Shown: one piece after another, positions 9,646 to 26,659 of the stretch
Layout: every line of letters starts with the position of its first letter
Position numbering within the stretch: the first letter of the stretch is position 1
From: Methylosinus trichosporium OB3b
GTDB taxonomy: Bacteria; Pseudomonadota; Alphaproteobacteria; Rhizobiales; Beijerinckiaceae
Reading direction: 5' to 3'
Length of the DNA: 64,000 bases
Assembly: GCF_002752655.1 (NCBI RefSeq)
Contig: NZ_CP023737.1
Coordinates: forward strand, 3,620,001 to 3,684,000
The notes under the pieces: model-generated
Told to the model about the DNA's origin: nothing
Databases searched by the model: none
Seen by the model: only the letters and a program-made list of their open reading frames with translations
Program-made: the position numbers and the translations under genes

Positions 9646-10821
9646 ATGCGACGCATGACGGCGCTTCTCTTCCTCGTCGTTTCGAGCCTGGCCGCCATCA
9701 CGGCGGCGGGGGAGCCGTCGACGCCGGCCAATGACGAAGAGCCGCTCGAGCGTCTGCCGCGCGGCGCCGCGCGGGTCGGCGACGCGCTGCGCGCGCGGTC
9801 GATGGATTCGTCGAGCGCGCTGCGGCTCGCGCGCAAATATGTGCGGCTAGGCGCGGAGGAAGCCGATCCGCGCTATTTTGGTTATGCCGCGGCCGCGCTC
9901 GCGCCCATATGGCGCCTCGCCGCGCCGCCGGCGGAAGCGCGCCTGCTGCGCGCCATGATCTTGCAGAACCGGCATGATTTCGATGGCGCGCGCGCTGATC
10001 TCGACGCGGTCTTCGCGGTCGATCCCGGCAATCTGCAGGCATGGCTCATGCGCGCGTCGATCTCCAAGCTGCAGGGACGGTTCGACGACGCACGGGCGAG
10101 CTGCGCGCCGCTGGTCGCGGCGAAAGATCCTCTGCTCGCCGTCGGTTGCGTGAGCGATGTGGCGAGCGTCGACGGCGCGGTGGACGAAGCGGCGGACGCG
10201 CTCGAGCGTGTGCTCGAAGAGCGGGCGTCGGCGCCGGCGGAACGGAGACGATGGGCGCTCACTCTGCTTGCCGAGATCGCGGCGCGGCGTGGTCGATCGG
10301 ACCACGCCGAGCGCCGCTTCACCGAGGCTCTGCAGATCGCGAAGCCTTCGGCCTATCTGCTCGCGGCCTATGCGGATTTCCTGTTGGATGAAGCGCGTTT
10401 CGCCGATGCCTCGGCGCTGCTCGCCGAGGCGACCCGCATGGATGCGGCGCTGCTGCGTCTCGCGCTCGCCGAGCGGCGCCTCGGCTCGCCGCGTCTGCGC
10501 GAGCATATCGTCGAGCTCTCCGAGCGCTTCGCCGCAGGACGGCGCCGCGGGGAGGCGCTGCATCTCGGGGACGAAGCGCGCTTCGCTTTGTATCTGGCGG
10601 GCGATCGCGCCGAGGCGCTGCGTCTCGCGCAAACCAATTGGCGGGTTCAGCGCGCGCCGTCGGACGCACGCATATTGCTCGAAGCGGCGAGCGCGAGCGA
10701 TGCGGACGAGAGCGCGCGCGAGGCGCGCGCATTTCTTCTGCGCGCAGGATGGGACGAGTCCCGTCTCGCGCGAGTCGTCGAGGCTGCGCGCGCCGCCGCC
10801 GCGCCAATCGCCGGTCGATGA
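9646..10821 (+). CDS. Exported tetratricopeptide-repeat protein
   Basis: 391 aa. The ATG at 9646 has GAAGGA nine bases upstream. Residues 1-21 are a signal peptide (MRRMTALLFLVVSSLAAITAA). The rest is alpha-helical and Ala/Leu/Arg-rich with degenerate TPR units, for example RAMILQNRHDFDGARADLDAVFAVDPGNLQAWLMRA around residues 100-135. It is transcribed divergently from the DUF4331-like gene across a 204-base gap that must hold both promoters. A scaffold role for the neighbouring envelope proteins is an inference from the TPR fold and the recurring DUF4331-TPR-HupE association. Confidence 0.7.
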   Translation: MRRMTALLFLVVSSLAAITAAGEPSTPANDEEPLERLPRGAARVGDALRARSMDSSSALRLARKYVRLGAEEADPRYFGYAAAALAPIWRLAAPPAEARLLRAMILQNRHDFDGARADLDAVFAVDPGNLQAWLMRASISKLQGRFDDARASCAPLVAAKDPLLAVGCVSDVASVDGAVDEAADALERVLEERASAPAERRRWALTLLAEIAARRGRSDHAERRFTEALQIAKPSAYLLAAYADFLLDEARFADASALLAEATRMDAALLRLALAERRLGSPRLREHIVELSERFAAGRRRGEALHLGDEARFALYLAGDRAEALRLAQTNWRVQRAPSDARILLEAASASDADESAREARAFLLRAGWDESRLARVVEAARAAAAPIAGR

Positions 10822-10946
10822 TCCGCGCGCCGAATGTTCGTGCTTGCCAAAGCGCGTGCGCGGGTAGAGGATGAGCCTTCCATGCCGCCTCGCTTCGCGG
10901 CAACGGGAATTGTTCGAGCGCGAGTTTTTTTGAGCGGGCGTCGCCG

Positions 10947-13565
10947 ATGACACGCACAGCCATTCGCGAGAAGAAGATATTATTGTTCGCCGACGGCACC
11001 GGCAACGCCGTCACGACGCAGGAGTCCAATGTCTGGCGCATCTATCGCGCGCTCGACACCTCGGCGCGAAATCAGATCGCTTATTATATTCCCGGCGTCG
11101 GCACTTCCGAGTTCAAGCCATGGGCGATGCTCGACGGCGCGACGGGCATAGGCGTGCCGGCCAATGTGTTGAAGCTCTATCGCTTCCTCAGCTGGAATTA
11201 TGCGCCGGGCGACGAGATCTATATGTTCGGCTTCAGCCGCGGCGCCTTCACGATCCGCGTGCTGATCGACCTTATCTATCGCGAGGGGCTGCAGCCGAAC
11301 GAGACCGAGAACGGCGCCGTGTCCTCGGCGGTGATGCGTCGCAATGCGAAGGCGGCGTGGCGCTCCTATCAGCGAAACGACGACAGCCGTTTGAAGAATG
11401 TGTGGGTGTGGTTGCGCCGGCTCGGGCGCCGGAGCAATGCGGCGCCGAAGGGCGAGGCGATAAGAATCGCCTTCGTCGGCCTGTTCGACACGGTCGAGGC
11501 CTATGGCGTGCCGATCGAGGAGCTGCGCGAGGCGATCAACACATTCGTCGTTCCGATCTCCTTCGGCATGGATCGCGCGATCGCGCCGAGCGCGACCTAT
11601 GTGCGTCATGCGCTCGCGCTCGACGACGAGCGCACTTCGTTCCATCCGATCCGGATCGACCAGCGCGGACGACAAAGGGACGGACGCGACCCCGAGATCG
11701 ACGAGGTGTGGTTCGCCGGCGTGCATTCGAACATCGGCGGCGGCTATGCCGATGATTCCGTAGCGCATACGCCGCTCGTCTGGATGCTCGAGGAGGCGGA
11801 GCGTCTCGCGCCGGACGATCCGGTGGCGAGAGGTCCGGCGTTGCGGACGGGCGCGCTCGAGGCGTTTCGCGAAACCGCGTCGTCGTTCGCGCCGCTCGCC
11901 GATTCACGCGCGGGGCTCGCCTCCCTCTATCGCTATGATCCGCGCTCATTGGCGCCGACGCCGATGTGGGATTTCGGCCCGACGATCGTTCATCACTCGG
12001 TCGCCGAGCGCATGGCGGAACGATCGTGCAATTATGCTCCGGTCGTCCTGCCGGCGGACGCGGTGTTTCTGACGCCGGACCGCGCTCTGCTGGCGCGGGG
12101 GGAGAGGCGCTGGGCGGCGCTCGACGCCACGCGGCCGTCGCCGCCGCCGATCGAAGCGGGCGCGCTCGCGCAGATGCAGCGGCGCGCCGAGGCCGCGGTC
12201 GCCGCTCTGCTCGGTCCCGCCGACGCCACGCTCGAGCTCGCGCGCGATCACATCTGGCGGCGGCGCGTCAATTATTTCGCGCTGGTCGGCGCATTGGCGG
12301 CGCTGTTGCTGCTGCCGGCGACCGGCGACCTCCTGGATAATCTGATCGCCTTCGGCGAGGGCGGAGCTTCGTCGAGCGCGGTCGCGCCGGCGAGCGTCCT
12401 CGAGATCGCGGGGCGGGTCGGCGACGGCCTCGTCAGCGCGTTGAAGGGCGTCGCCGAGCTGCTGCTCTCGGTGACGCCCTCTTATCTCGCGCCCTTCCTG
12501 CGCGCGATCTTCGCGCATCCTTGGATCGGCGGGGCGCTCATCGTCCTGCTGCTGTGGCTGTGGCGGCGAGCCGGCGCTCTGGCGGAGAGCATTCACGATC
12601 TGGCGCAGCGCGGCTGGGTCGAGGGCGCGCCGCCGCCGCCCGAGGCGCGGACCAATTCTCTCGTGCGCATGCTGCGCAAGAGTCCTGTGTCGGCGTTTTT
12701 GCATCGGCAGTCGCGCGCTTGGGGCGCGCCGGCGCTGTTCTCCGTCGCGATCTTCGGCGTGGCGCTCGCCGGCGCGAGCCGGCTCTGGTTCAACGCGCTG
12801 GTCGGCGCGGGTCTCGTCTGCTGGTCGACGCCGCCCGAGCGGCTGCAATGGATCGGAGCGGGGGCGGCTGTGGCCAAGCCCGGCTATTCGAAAGCGCATC
12901 CGGACGGCTTCGCCACCAATAATCCCTGCTGGGCGAGCGGGCTCGCGGTGGAGCGCGGCGCCGCCTATCGGCTGACGCTCGAGGTGGGGCCGCTGGACGA
13001 TCCCTGGCTCGATCGAACGATTCTGACCGATGTCCAGGGCTTCGACAGTCCGAGCGCCTCGTTTCTTCTGGCCACGGCGTTTCGGCGCTGGCCGGACGCC
13101 GCCTGGCACCGGCCCATTGCGCGCATCGGCGCGCGGGGCGCCGAGGAGTGGCCGCTGGCGCCGGCGACGCGCGACCTGCCGCTGTCGCCGCATGAGGGCA
13201 AATGCACCGGCCTGCCGCGCGATTTCGCCGCGACGCCCGAGCACGCGGCCTATTGCGCGAGCGACGCCGAGCCGGCGGGCTGCCGCGCTCTGGGCGAGCG
13301 GCTGAAGCCCGGCGAGGCGTTGCCGCGCGCAGAGATCGGCGCGGCGCAGGCGGCCTGGGAGGCGCGCGACTTCACCTTCGCCGGCGGCGCCTGCCGCTCG
13401 GTCTATCCGAGGCGCGCGCTCGTTTCCGATTTCGTCGCCGAGCAGACCGGCGAGCTGTTTCTCTTCGTCAATGACGTGGCGTTCTTTCCCTGGGGGCAGA
13501 CGCCGCAGAGCTTCTACACCGACAATACCGGAACGGCGACGGTCACGCTCGAGCGGCGGTCCTGA
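10947..13565 (+). CDS. DUF2235 (Tle1-like alpha/beta hydrolase) protein with C-terminal membrane segments
   Basis: 872 aa. Residues 8-40 (KKILLFADGTGNAV) and GFSRGA near residue 97 are the DUF2235 signature, where the GxSxG serine is the predicted nucleophile; VWFAGVHSNIGGGY near residue 255 is the usual Asp/His-bearing motif. Some family members are type VI secretion phospholipase effectors (Tle1). This one has at least three hydrophobic helices between about residues 440 and 620 and a soluble C-terminal domain, and no secretion genes are nearby, so an inner-membrane enzyme is more likely. It lies immediately upstream of the rplJ leader but is probably transcribed separately. Substrate unknown. 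Confidence 0.8.
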   Translation: MTRTAIREKKILLFADGTGNAVTTQESNVWRIYRALDTSARNQIAYYIPGVGTSEFKPWAMLDGATGIGVPANVLKLYRFLSWNYAPGDEIYMFGFSRGAFTIRVLIDLIYREGLQPNETENGAVSSAVMRRNAKAAWRSYQRNDDSRLKNVWVWLRRLGRRSNAAPKGEAIRIAFVGLFDTVEAYGVPIEELREAINTFVVPISFGMDRAIAPSATYVRHALALDDERTSFHPIRIDQRGRQRDGRDPEIDEVWFAGVHSNIGGGYADDSVAHTPLVWMLEEAERLAPDDPVARGPALRTGALEAFRETASSFAPLADSRAGLASLYRYDPRSLAPTPMWDFGPTIVHHSVAERMAERSCNYAPVVLPADAVFLTPDRALLARGERRWAALDATRPSPPPIEAGALAQMQRRAEAAVAALLGPADATLELARDHIWRRRVNYFALVGALAALLLLPATGDLLDNLIAFGEGGASSSAVAPASVLEIAGRVGDGLVSALKGVAELLLSVTPSYLAPFLRAIFAHPWIGGALIVLLLWLWRRAGALAESIHDLAQRGWVEGAPPPPEARTNSLVRMLRKSPVSAFLHRQSRAWGAPALFSVAIFGVALAGASRLWFNALVGAGLVCWSTPPERLQWIGAGAAVAKPGYSKAHPDGFATNNPCWASGLAVERGAAYRLTLEVGPLDDPWLDRTILTDVQGFDSPSASFLLATAFRRWPDAAWHRPIARIGARGAEEWPLAPATRDLPLSPHEGKCTGLPRDFAATPEHAAYCASDAEPAGCRALGERLKPGEALPRAEIGAAQAAWEARDFTFAGGACRSVYPRRALVSDFVAEQTGELFLFVNDVAFFPWGQTPQSFYTDNTGTATVTLERRS

Positions 13566-13657
13566 CGCGTGGGCGGAGCGTGGCCCGGAAATTTTCGTCC
13601 CGGAGGGGATTTTTCGCTTGCACTTTGCGCTTGCGAGAGAATCTTTGGAAAAACTCC

Positions 13658-13686
13658 TTGGCAAAGCTGGCCAGGGTCGTTAAATA
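13658..13686 (+). promoter_or_regulatory. Candidate sigma-70-type promoter for rplJL-rpoBC
   Basis: TTGGCA at 13658-13663 and TAAATA at 13681-13686 are separated by 17 bases, a good match to housekeeping promoters. They lie about 470 bases upstream of the rplJ start and downstream of the DUF2235 gene. No start site is proven. Confidence 0.5.
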
Positions 13687-13689
13687 GCC

Positions 13690-14154
13690 CATTCAGGGGT
13701 CGGCCTGCGTTCGCGACCCCGCTTTCAAAAAGAGCTTCCGCCGAGCCGAGCTTCCTGATCGAGAGAGCATGGCGAGGCGGTGGATAGGCCGGCGGGCCCG
13801 GGGAAATTTCCTCGCGTCCCGTCCGGCCATGTCCTGTCCGAGACTGCCGGCGCTCACTTTCGGGGCTCGTCCCCGGAGAGCTCAATCGGCTCGGGCGAGA
13901 GGGGCCTCCCTTCCTCGCGCGAGCGGCCTGCATAGACGGGGAAGACCGGAATTGTAGGGCCGGCGGGCCGCTTTGCAAAGCGGCCTCTGCGCGGTCTTTC
14001 GAATTTGGTTGGCGCCCCTCTGATCCGAAGCGCGGCCTAGAGACCGCGCCCAGGGGACAGGATCTACGGGGTCGTTGCTCCGCCGCGCCCGCGGAGGAGC
14101 GCGGCTTTTCGCAACCGGCGGGGCCCTGCGGCCCCGCTCGAGGAGAGAGCAACC
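13690..14154 (+). promoter_or_regulatory. Long structured 5' leader of rplJ (L10-leader-type region)
   Basis: This 465-base non-coding stretch contains a perfect 20-bp palindrome at 13966-13985, a CTCCGC...GCGGAG hairpin, and CGGGGCC...GGCCCCG just before the AGGAGAG ribosome site of rplJ. In many bacteria L10 or the L10-L7/L12 complex binds this leader to repress its own operon. The location and the stacked hairpins fit, but I could not confirm the specific kink-turn element. Reading frames across it on both strands look non-coding. Confidence 0.55.
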
Positions 14155-14676
14155 GTGGACAGAGCGGAGAAGAAGCAAGCCGTTGCGGCGCTGAACGAGG
14201 TCTTCTCGAAGACCCCGGTCGTCGTCGTGGCGCATTACTCCGGCCTGACCGTCGCCCAGATGCAGAAGCTGCGCAAGCAGGCTCGCGAATCTGGCGCCAG
14301 CGTTCAGGTCGCCAAGAACCGCCTCGCCAAAATCGCTCTCGACGGCACGAGCGTCGCCTCCATCGGCTCCCTCATGAAGGGACCGACCCTGATCGCCTAT
14401 TCGGACGATCCGGTGGCGGCGCCCAAGGTCGCCGCGGCCTTCGCCAAGGATCACGACAAATTCGTCATCCTCGGCGGCGCGCTCGGCGCCACCGCGCTCG
14501 ACGTGGACGGTGTGAAGTCGCTCGCGACTCTGCCGTCGCTCGACGAGCTGCGCGGCAAGCTCGTGGGCCTCATCCAGGCGCCCGCGACCAAGCTGGCCCA
14601 GCTCACGACGGCTCCGGCCGGCAAGCTGGCGCGCGTGGTTCAAGCCTATGCCGACAGAGACGCGAATGCGGCCTGA
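14155..14676 (+). CDS. rplJ: 50S ribosomal protein L10
   Basis: 173 aa, the usual length. The GTG start at 14155 has AGGAGAG upstream. The N-terminus [18 protein letters not shown] and the block around [16 protein letters not shown]...[11 protein letters not shown] are characteristic of L10. It anchors the L7/L12 stalk on the large ribosomal subunit. It is first in the rplJ-rplL-rpoB-rpoC set, and its leader may be the target of autogenous control. The usual upstream partners rplK and rplA are not in front of it. Confidence 0.97.
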   Translation: MDRAEKKQAVAALNEVFSKTPVVVVAHYSGLTVAQMQKLRKQARESGASVQVAKNRLAKIALDGTSVASIGSLMKGPTLIAYSDDPVAAPKVAAAFAKDHDKFVILGGALGATALDVDGVKSLATLPSLDELRGKLVGLIQAPATKLAQLTTAPAGKLARVVQAYADRDANAA

Positions 14677-14724
14677 TAGGCGGCTCGCACAACCAACCAA
14701 CTAAATTCGAAGGACTGAACACCC

Positions 14725-15105
<381 letters not shown>

Positions 15106-15116
15106 GAACGACACCG

Positions 15117-15147
15117 CCCTCTCCCGCCTCGAGCGGGAGAGGGTTTT
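15117..15147 (+). terminator. Terminator/attenuator-like hairpin between rplL and rpoB
   Basis: Perfect 10-bp arms (15117-15126 and 15134-15143) with a 7-base loop are followed by TTTT. It sits 11 bases after the rplL stop. Its position suggests partial attenuation rather than full termination, because rpoB needs readthrough or its own promoter. Its stem resembles the CTCCCGC-type repeats at 19428 and 56022. Confidence 0.65.
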
Positions 15148-15182
15148 CGACACGAGGATGATCAGGAGCGGATGGCGAATGG

Positions 15183-15220
15183 CGAATAGCGAATAGGGCG
15201 GTCCCACTATTCGCTATTCG
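15183..15220. repeat. 14-bp perfect inverted repeat upstream of rpoB
   Basis: CGAATAGCGAATAG at 15183-15196 is the exact reverse complement of CTATTCGCTATTCG at 15207-15220, with a 10-base loop. Additional CGAAT/ATTCG units flank it up to 15237. It lies 44 bases before the rpoB start, in AT-richer sequence than its surroundings. Confidence 0.8.
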
Positions 15221-15263
15221 CAACTCGCTATTCGCTGTCACCTAAGAGGAATCGAGAGGCGAC

Positions 15264-19415
<4,152 letters not shown>

Positions 19416-19427
19416 TTCCACGGACCG

Positions 19428-19476
19428 CCTTCTCCCGCTGTGCGGGAGAAGGCCGCCCTCGCCGAGCGTGAGGGCG
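19428..19476. repeat. Paired hairpins (CTCCCGC family B) between rpoB and rpoC
   Basis: The first hairpin has perfect 11-bp arms at 19428-19438 and 19442-19452 with a 3-base loop. The second has arms at 19454-19460 and 19470-19476. A further half-copy ending GCGGGAGAGGGGA lies near 19546-19560. There is no T-run, so it is more likely an mRNA structural or processing element than a terminator. The stem sequence recurs at 56022 and 15117. Confidence 0.75.
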
Positions 19477-19640
19477 GCGCCCTGCGCGAGAGGCCCGAAG
19501 GCCTCACCCGACCCGGCTGTCGCCGGGCCATCCTCTCACCTGCAATGCGGGAGAGGGGATGCGCATCAAGATCGTGGACGCAACGGACAGACAGAGCGAA
19601 GCCAGCACGCTGCTTTGTCCCGCGTCTCTAGGAGAAGACC

Positions 19641-23828
<4,188 letters not shown>

Positions 23829-23840
23829 TTGCCGCAATCA

Positions 23841-23873
23841 AAGAGCCGCCCAGCGATGGGCGGCTCTTTATTA
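23841..23873 (+). terminator. Rho-independent terminator after rpoC
   Basis: Perfect 11-bp arms (23841-23851 and 23858-23868) around a 6-base loop, followed by a T-rich tail (TATTA). It lies 12 bases after the rpoC stop and faces the convergent acyltransferase gene, so it may serve both directions. Confidence 0.85.
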
Positions 23874-23913
23874 CGCCCGAGCCGCCATGCGATCGTCTCC
23901 AGGAGGCCCTCGA

Positions 23914-25872
23914 TCATTGAAGGCCAGCCTGCCGCTCGAAGAAGCCTTGGTTCTCGAGAGCGCGACGCAACAAAGGCGCTAGCTCCAGCGACGCCTCTTC
24001 GGTGATGTGCCCAGTGTCATGCCAGATCGGCGCGCCGCCCGTTGTCGTCTGGCCGCACCGATCGTCACGACATAGGCCCGTGCGCAGAGGCGCGTAATAG
24101 AAGTTCGGGACCTCCCGCGCGGCGTCGAGCGCCAATCGGTCGAACTCTTTGTATGCGGCGACGACTGCCGATCGGGTCAGCGCGCAGGTTCTCGGTTCGA
24201 CGGGACGCCAGGGGGTGATGAGACATTTTTCAGGCCGCTTGGCCGGCGAAACCGTGCTGTCGAGCAGAACCACCGACGCCCTTTTCTCGTTGATTGCCGT
24301 GGCGAACGACTTGATGAATTCGAAATACTGCGGCGTTTGGCGTTTATGGTCCCACAACGACTGTCCGATGAATACGATGTCGTTGGCCCGGACCTGCTCG
24401 GTCAGGTAACGGTAGCTCGCCTCCACATAATTTGGACAATTCACGAAAGAGCGCTCATCGGCCAATTTCGGCGGCACGAACGCGCAACCATATCCCATTG
24501 TCAGGTAGTGGATCTCATGATCGACGAAGGCGCCCCGCAGCGCTGACAGGTAGTTTCGGGCGAAGCTGTCGCCGACCAGGAACGCGTGCTTGCGCTCGCC
24601 GTCCCGGATCGCCAGACACTCACCGACATATTCGGCGCGAAAGATGTTTTCGACATGGCATTTTTCAATATACTTACCAGTCTCCCAATCCCTCCACCAA
24701 GTCTTCTGGAGGTGCTCGGGCGCAGGAAGCCCCAGTATTCTCCCGAGATACAGATCGCGGCCGAAAGGCCCCGCCAGCACGACCAGCAGCGCGCAGGCCG
24801 CTATCGACGCGACAACCCCGTAGCCGATCGACGCCGAGCGCCAGCGCGACCATTCCGACCTGCGAAGGGGACGTTCGATATAATGATGGGACATCCCGGC
24901 GATGAGAAAGATCAGGGCGAACTGGACGGCTGCGGCCCATCCATCGGCGCCGATCGTCTCGCGAGCGAGCCAGAACACTCCCCAGTGCCAAAGGTACAGC
25001 GAGTAGGAGATGAGACCGACGTAAACGATCTCCCGACGTGAGAAGATCGCGTAAGTGAATGTCCCGGGACAAAATCCTCTGATGAGCCCGGCCGTCGACA
25101 GGACCACCGCGATCGTCGCCGGGATGGCGGCGCGCGGCGGCGCGAGCAGCGCCAACAGCATCGCCGCCGCCATCATACCGGTCGGAATTCGCTGGATGAA
25201 ACGTTCGAGGCGCGCGGAGTCGCGAAAAAAGAACATCAGCGCACCGGCGGAAAACTCCCAGAAGCGCGTCGGCGCCAGGAAATACGCCACTGGCCGATCG
25301 ATACGATAGAGCACGACGAAGGCGATCAGAGACACGATGGCGAGTCCCAGGATCGCCTTCGGCGCGATGCGGGCGCCTCTCCCCCTGCCCGAGAACCAGA
25401 CACAGAATGGATAGATCAGATAAATCTGCTCCTCCACGCCGAGCGACCATGTGTGAACGAAGCTGTTTTCCTCGATCGCTGAGCCGAAATAATCCGTCGC
25501 TTGCTGCAGCAGATAGAGGTTCGAGACGCCGAACAGCGCGGCTATTCCCGTGTTCAGCGACTCCCTCGGGGCCGGCTCCAGCGCGACCGTCGCAAGGCTC
25601 ATCGCCAGGACGAACAGGATCAGGGCGGGCGCAAGGCGCTTGATCCGTCTCGTGTAGAAGCTCGAGAGAAAATCGCCGAGTCCGCTCTTGCTCTGCAAGG
25701 CAATCGACATTGTTATGACGTAACCAGATATTACAAAGAAGATATCGACGCCGAGATAGCCGCTGGGCAGCATGCTGTGATCAAAGTGGTTAATTATTAC
25801 GGCAATAACGGCTGCGGCTCGCAGGCCGTCGATTTCTGGCCGGTGATTCATATCGAGCCTATCATGATCCAT
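23914..25872 (-). CDS. Acyltransferase 3 family protein with C-terminal SGNH domain (OafA-like)
   Basis: 652 aa. Residues 12-350 are a polytopic acyltransferase-3 domain starting RPEIDGLRAAAVIAVIINHF, which has the family's conserved His, then YLGVDIFFVISGYVIT. From about residue 400 there is a periplasmic SGNH domain with VGDSFARN (nucleophile Ser) and, near the end, WHDTGHIT (Asp-x-x-His). Such fusions O-acetylate surface sugars such as O-antigen or peptidoglycan. ATGs at 25872 and 25851 are both possible starts. The flanking gap is locally AT-rich, and no sugar-synthesis gene is adjacent, which may mean the gene is a separately acquired surface-modification unit. Confidence 0.88.
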   Translation of the reverse strand: MDHDRLDMNHRPEIDGLRAAAVIAVIINHFDHSMLPSGYLGVDIFFVISGYVITMSIALQSKSGLGDFLSSFYTRRIKRLAPALILFVLAMSLATVALEPAPRESLNTGIAALFGVSNLYLLQQATDYFGSAIEENSFVHTWSLGVEEQIYLIYPFCVWFSGRGRGARIAPKAILGLAIVSLIAFVVLYRIDRPVAYFLAPTRFWEFSAGALMFFFRDSARLERFIQRIPTGMMAAAMLLALLAPPRAAIPATIAVVLSTAGLIRGFCPGTFTYAIFSRREIVYVGLISYSLYLWHWGVFWLARETIGADGWAAAVQFALIFLIAGMSHHYIERPLRRSEWSRWRSASIGYGVVASIAACALLVVLAGPFGRDLYLGRILGLPAPEHLQKTWWRDWETGKYIEKCHVENIFRAEYVGECLAIRDGERKHAFLVGDSFARNYLSALRGAFVDHEIHYLTMGYGCAFVPPKLADERSFVNCPNYVEASYRYLTEQVRANDIVFIGQSLWDHKRQTPQYFEFIKSFATAINEKRASVVLLDSTVSPAKRPEKCLITPWRPVEPRTCALTRSAVVAAYKEFDRLALDAAREVPNFYYAPLRTGLCRDDRCGQTTTGGAPIWHDTGHITEEASLELAPLLRRALENQGFFERQAGLQ

Positions 25873-26257
25873 TTCTCAAATCCCTCAAAAAATTCAATTA
25901 ATACGGTATAACTACTATGAAAGATAGCGGCTGCTAGAGAGAGTGTCAACCAGCGCATCCGTATGAGACTCGTGGCGACGGCGAGACCAGAGCGTTCGAT
26001 GTCGTCGCCCTTCGGCTCGCGGACCGTCATCAAGACGAGAGCGCTATCCGATCCAATCGGATAGCGCTCTGGATCATGCGTCCCGCATGGGAGGAGCGGC
26101 CTCCCGCTGCGCGTGATCGGAGCGACCGGCTGGTCTATATTCGCGACGACGAACGAGGCTGGAACCGGCGGCGCGGTGGGCCGCGCGCCGGCTCATCCGG
26201 CGCGCCTCGTCGAGCGACCGGCGTCGGGGATGAAGGCGCGGCATGAGGAAAGACGCA
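25873..26257. other. 385-base non-coding stretch with AT-rich segment and a perfect hairpin
   Basis: About 90 bases next to the acyltransferase start are markedly AT-richer than the surroundings (AATTAATACGGTATAACTAC region) and probably hold its promoter. A family A hairpin follows at 26038-26070. The short frames crossing the rest are Arg/Ala-rich with no recognisable protein and look non-coding. Confidence 0.5.
26038..26070. repeat. Perfect palindromic repeat, family A hairpin 1
   Basis: 15-bp perfect arms at 26038-26052 and 26056-26070 with a 3-base loop (CCA). The same AGAGCGCTATCCGAT arm is present in the copy at 31885. It lies in the gap before yidD. Confidence 0.9.
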
Positions 26258-26659
26258 ATGCTCCGATCATTGCCCGCGCGCTGCGCCCGCGTGCTCATTT
26301 TCGCCTACCGCCTCACCTTGTCGGCCTTCATCGGCCGGGAGTGCCGCTATCTGCCGACTTGCTCGGATTATGCGGACGAGGCGATCCGCCGGCATGGCCT
26401 GTGGGCGGGCGGCTGGATGGGCTTCGCGCGCATCTGCCGCTGCCGGCCGGGAGGCGGCGACGGCTATGATCCCGTTCCGGATCGCGCGCCCGAAGCCGCC
26501 CACCCCGCCGCGCCGTGGCGCTACGGCTCCTGGCGGAGGCCGTCCGTTTGCGAGGCGGTCCAGGAGGTCCAGGATCAGGACCGCGCCATCAGCTCCACGG
26601 CGAGGCCCCAGATGCGCAGCCGGACCGGCTCGGGCAGGCCGCGCAGCGCCTCGAGATAG
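26258..26659 (+). CDS. yidD: Membrane protein insertion efficiency factor YidD
   Basis: The YidD core is unmistakable: FAYRLTLSAFIGRECRYLP followed by TCSDYADEAIRRHG and GGDGYDPVPD, including the conserved Cys pair. It is a small inner-membrane-associated protein thought to assist YidC-dependent insertion. The ATG at 26258 is preferred for its GAGGAAAG site; an in-frame ATG at 26243 is the alternative. The frame runs about 50 residues beyond the usual end (PVPD) with Arg/Ser-rich, unconserved sequence and overlaps the convergent gene by 85 bases. rnpA, rpmH and yidC, common partners elsewhere, are not adjacent. Confidence 0.88.
   Translation: MLRSLPARCARVLIFAYRLTLSAFIGRECRYLPTCSDYADEAIRRHGLWAGGWMGFARICRCRPGGGDGYDPVPDRAPEAAHPAAPWRYGSWRRPSVCEAVQEVQDQDRAISSTARPQMRSRTGSGRPRSASR

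Noticed and set aside
10947..13565. DUF2235 protein as a type VI secretion effector
   Set aside because: No VgrG, Hcp, PAAR or immunity gene nearby, and internal membrane helices argue against it.
13514..14700. Two overlapping minus-strand frames (13514-14152 and 13882-14700) across the rplJ leader
   Set aside because: They overlap rplJ, are Arg/Pro/Gly-rich and have no match to a known protein; structured non-coding leader fits better.
15171..15240. ATTCG-unit stretch considered as CRISPR-like or origin repeats
   Set aside because: Only one inverted repeat with irregular extra units; no spacers, no cas genes, no DnaA boxes.
26074..26298. 74-aa minus-strand frame before yidD
   Set aside because: Arg/Ala-rich, no motif, no ribosome site, and overlaps the yidD start region.
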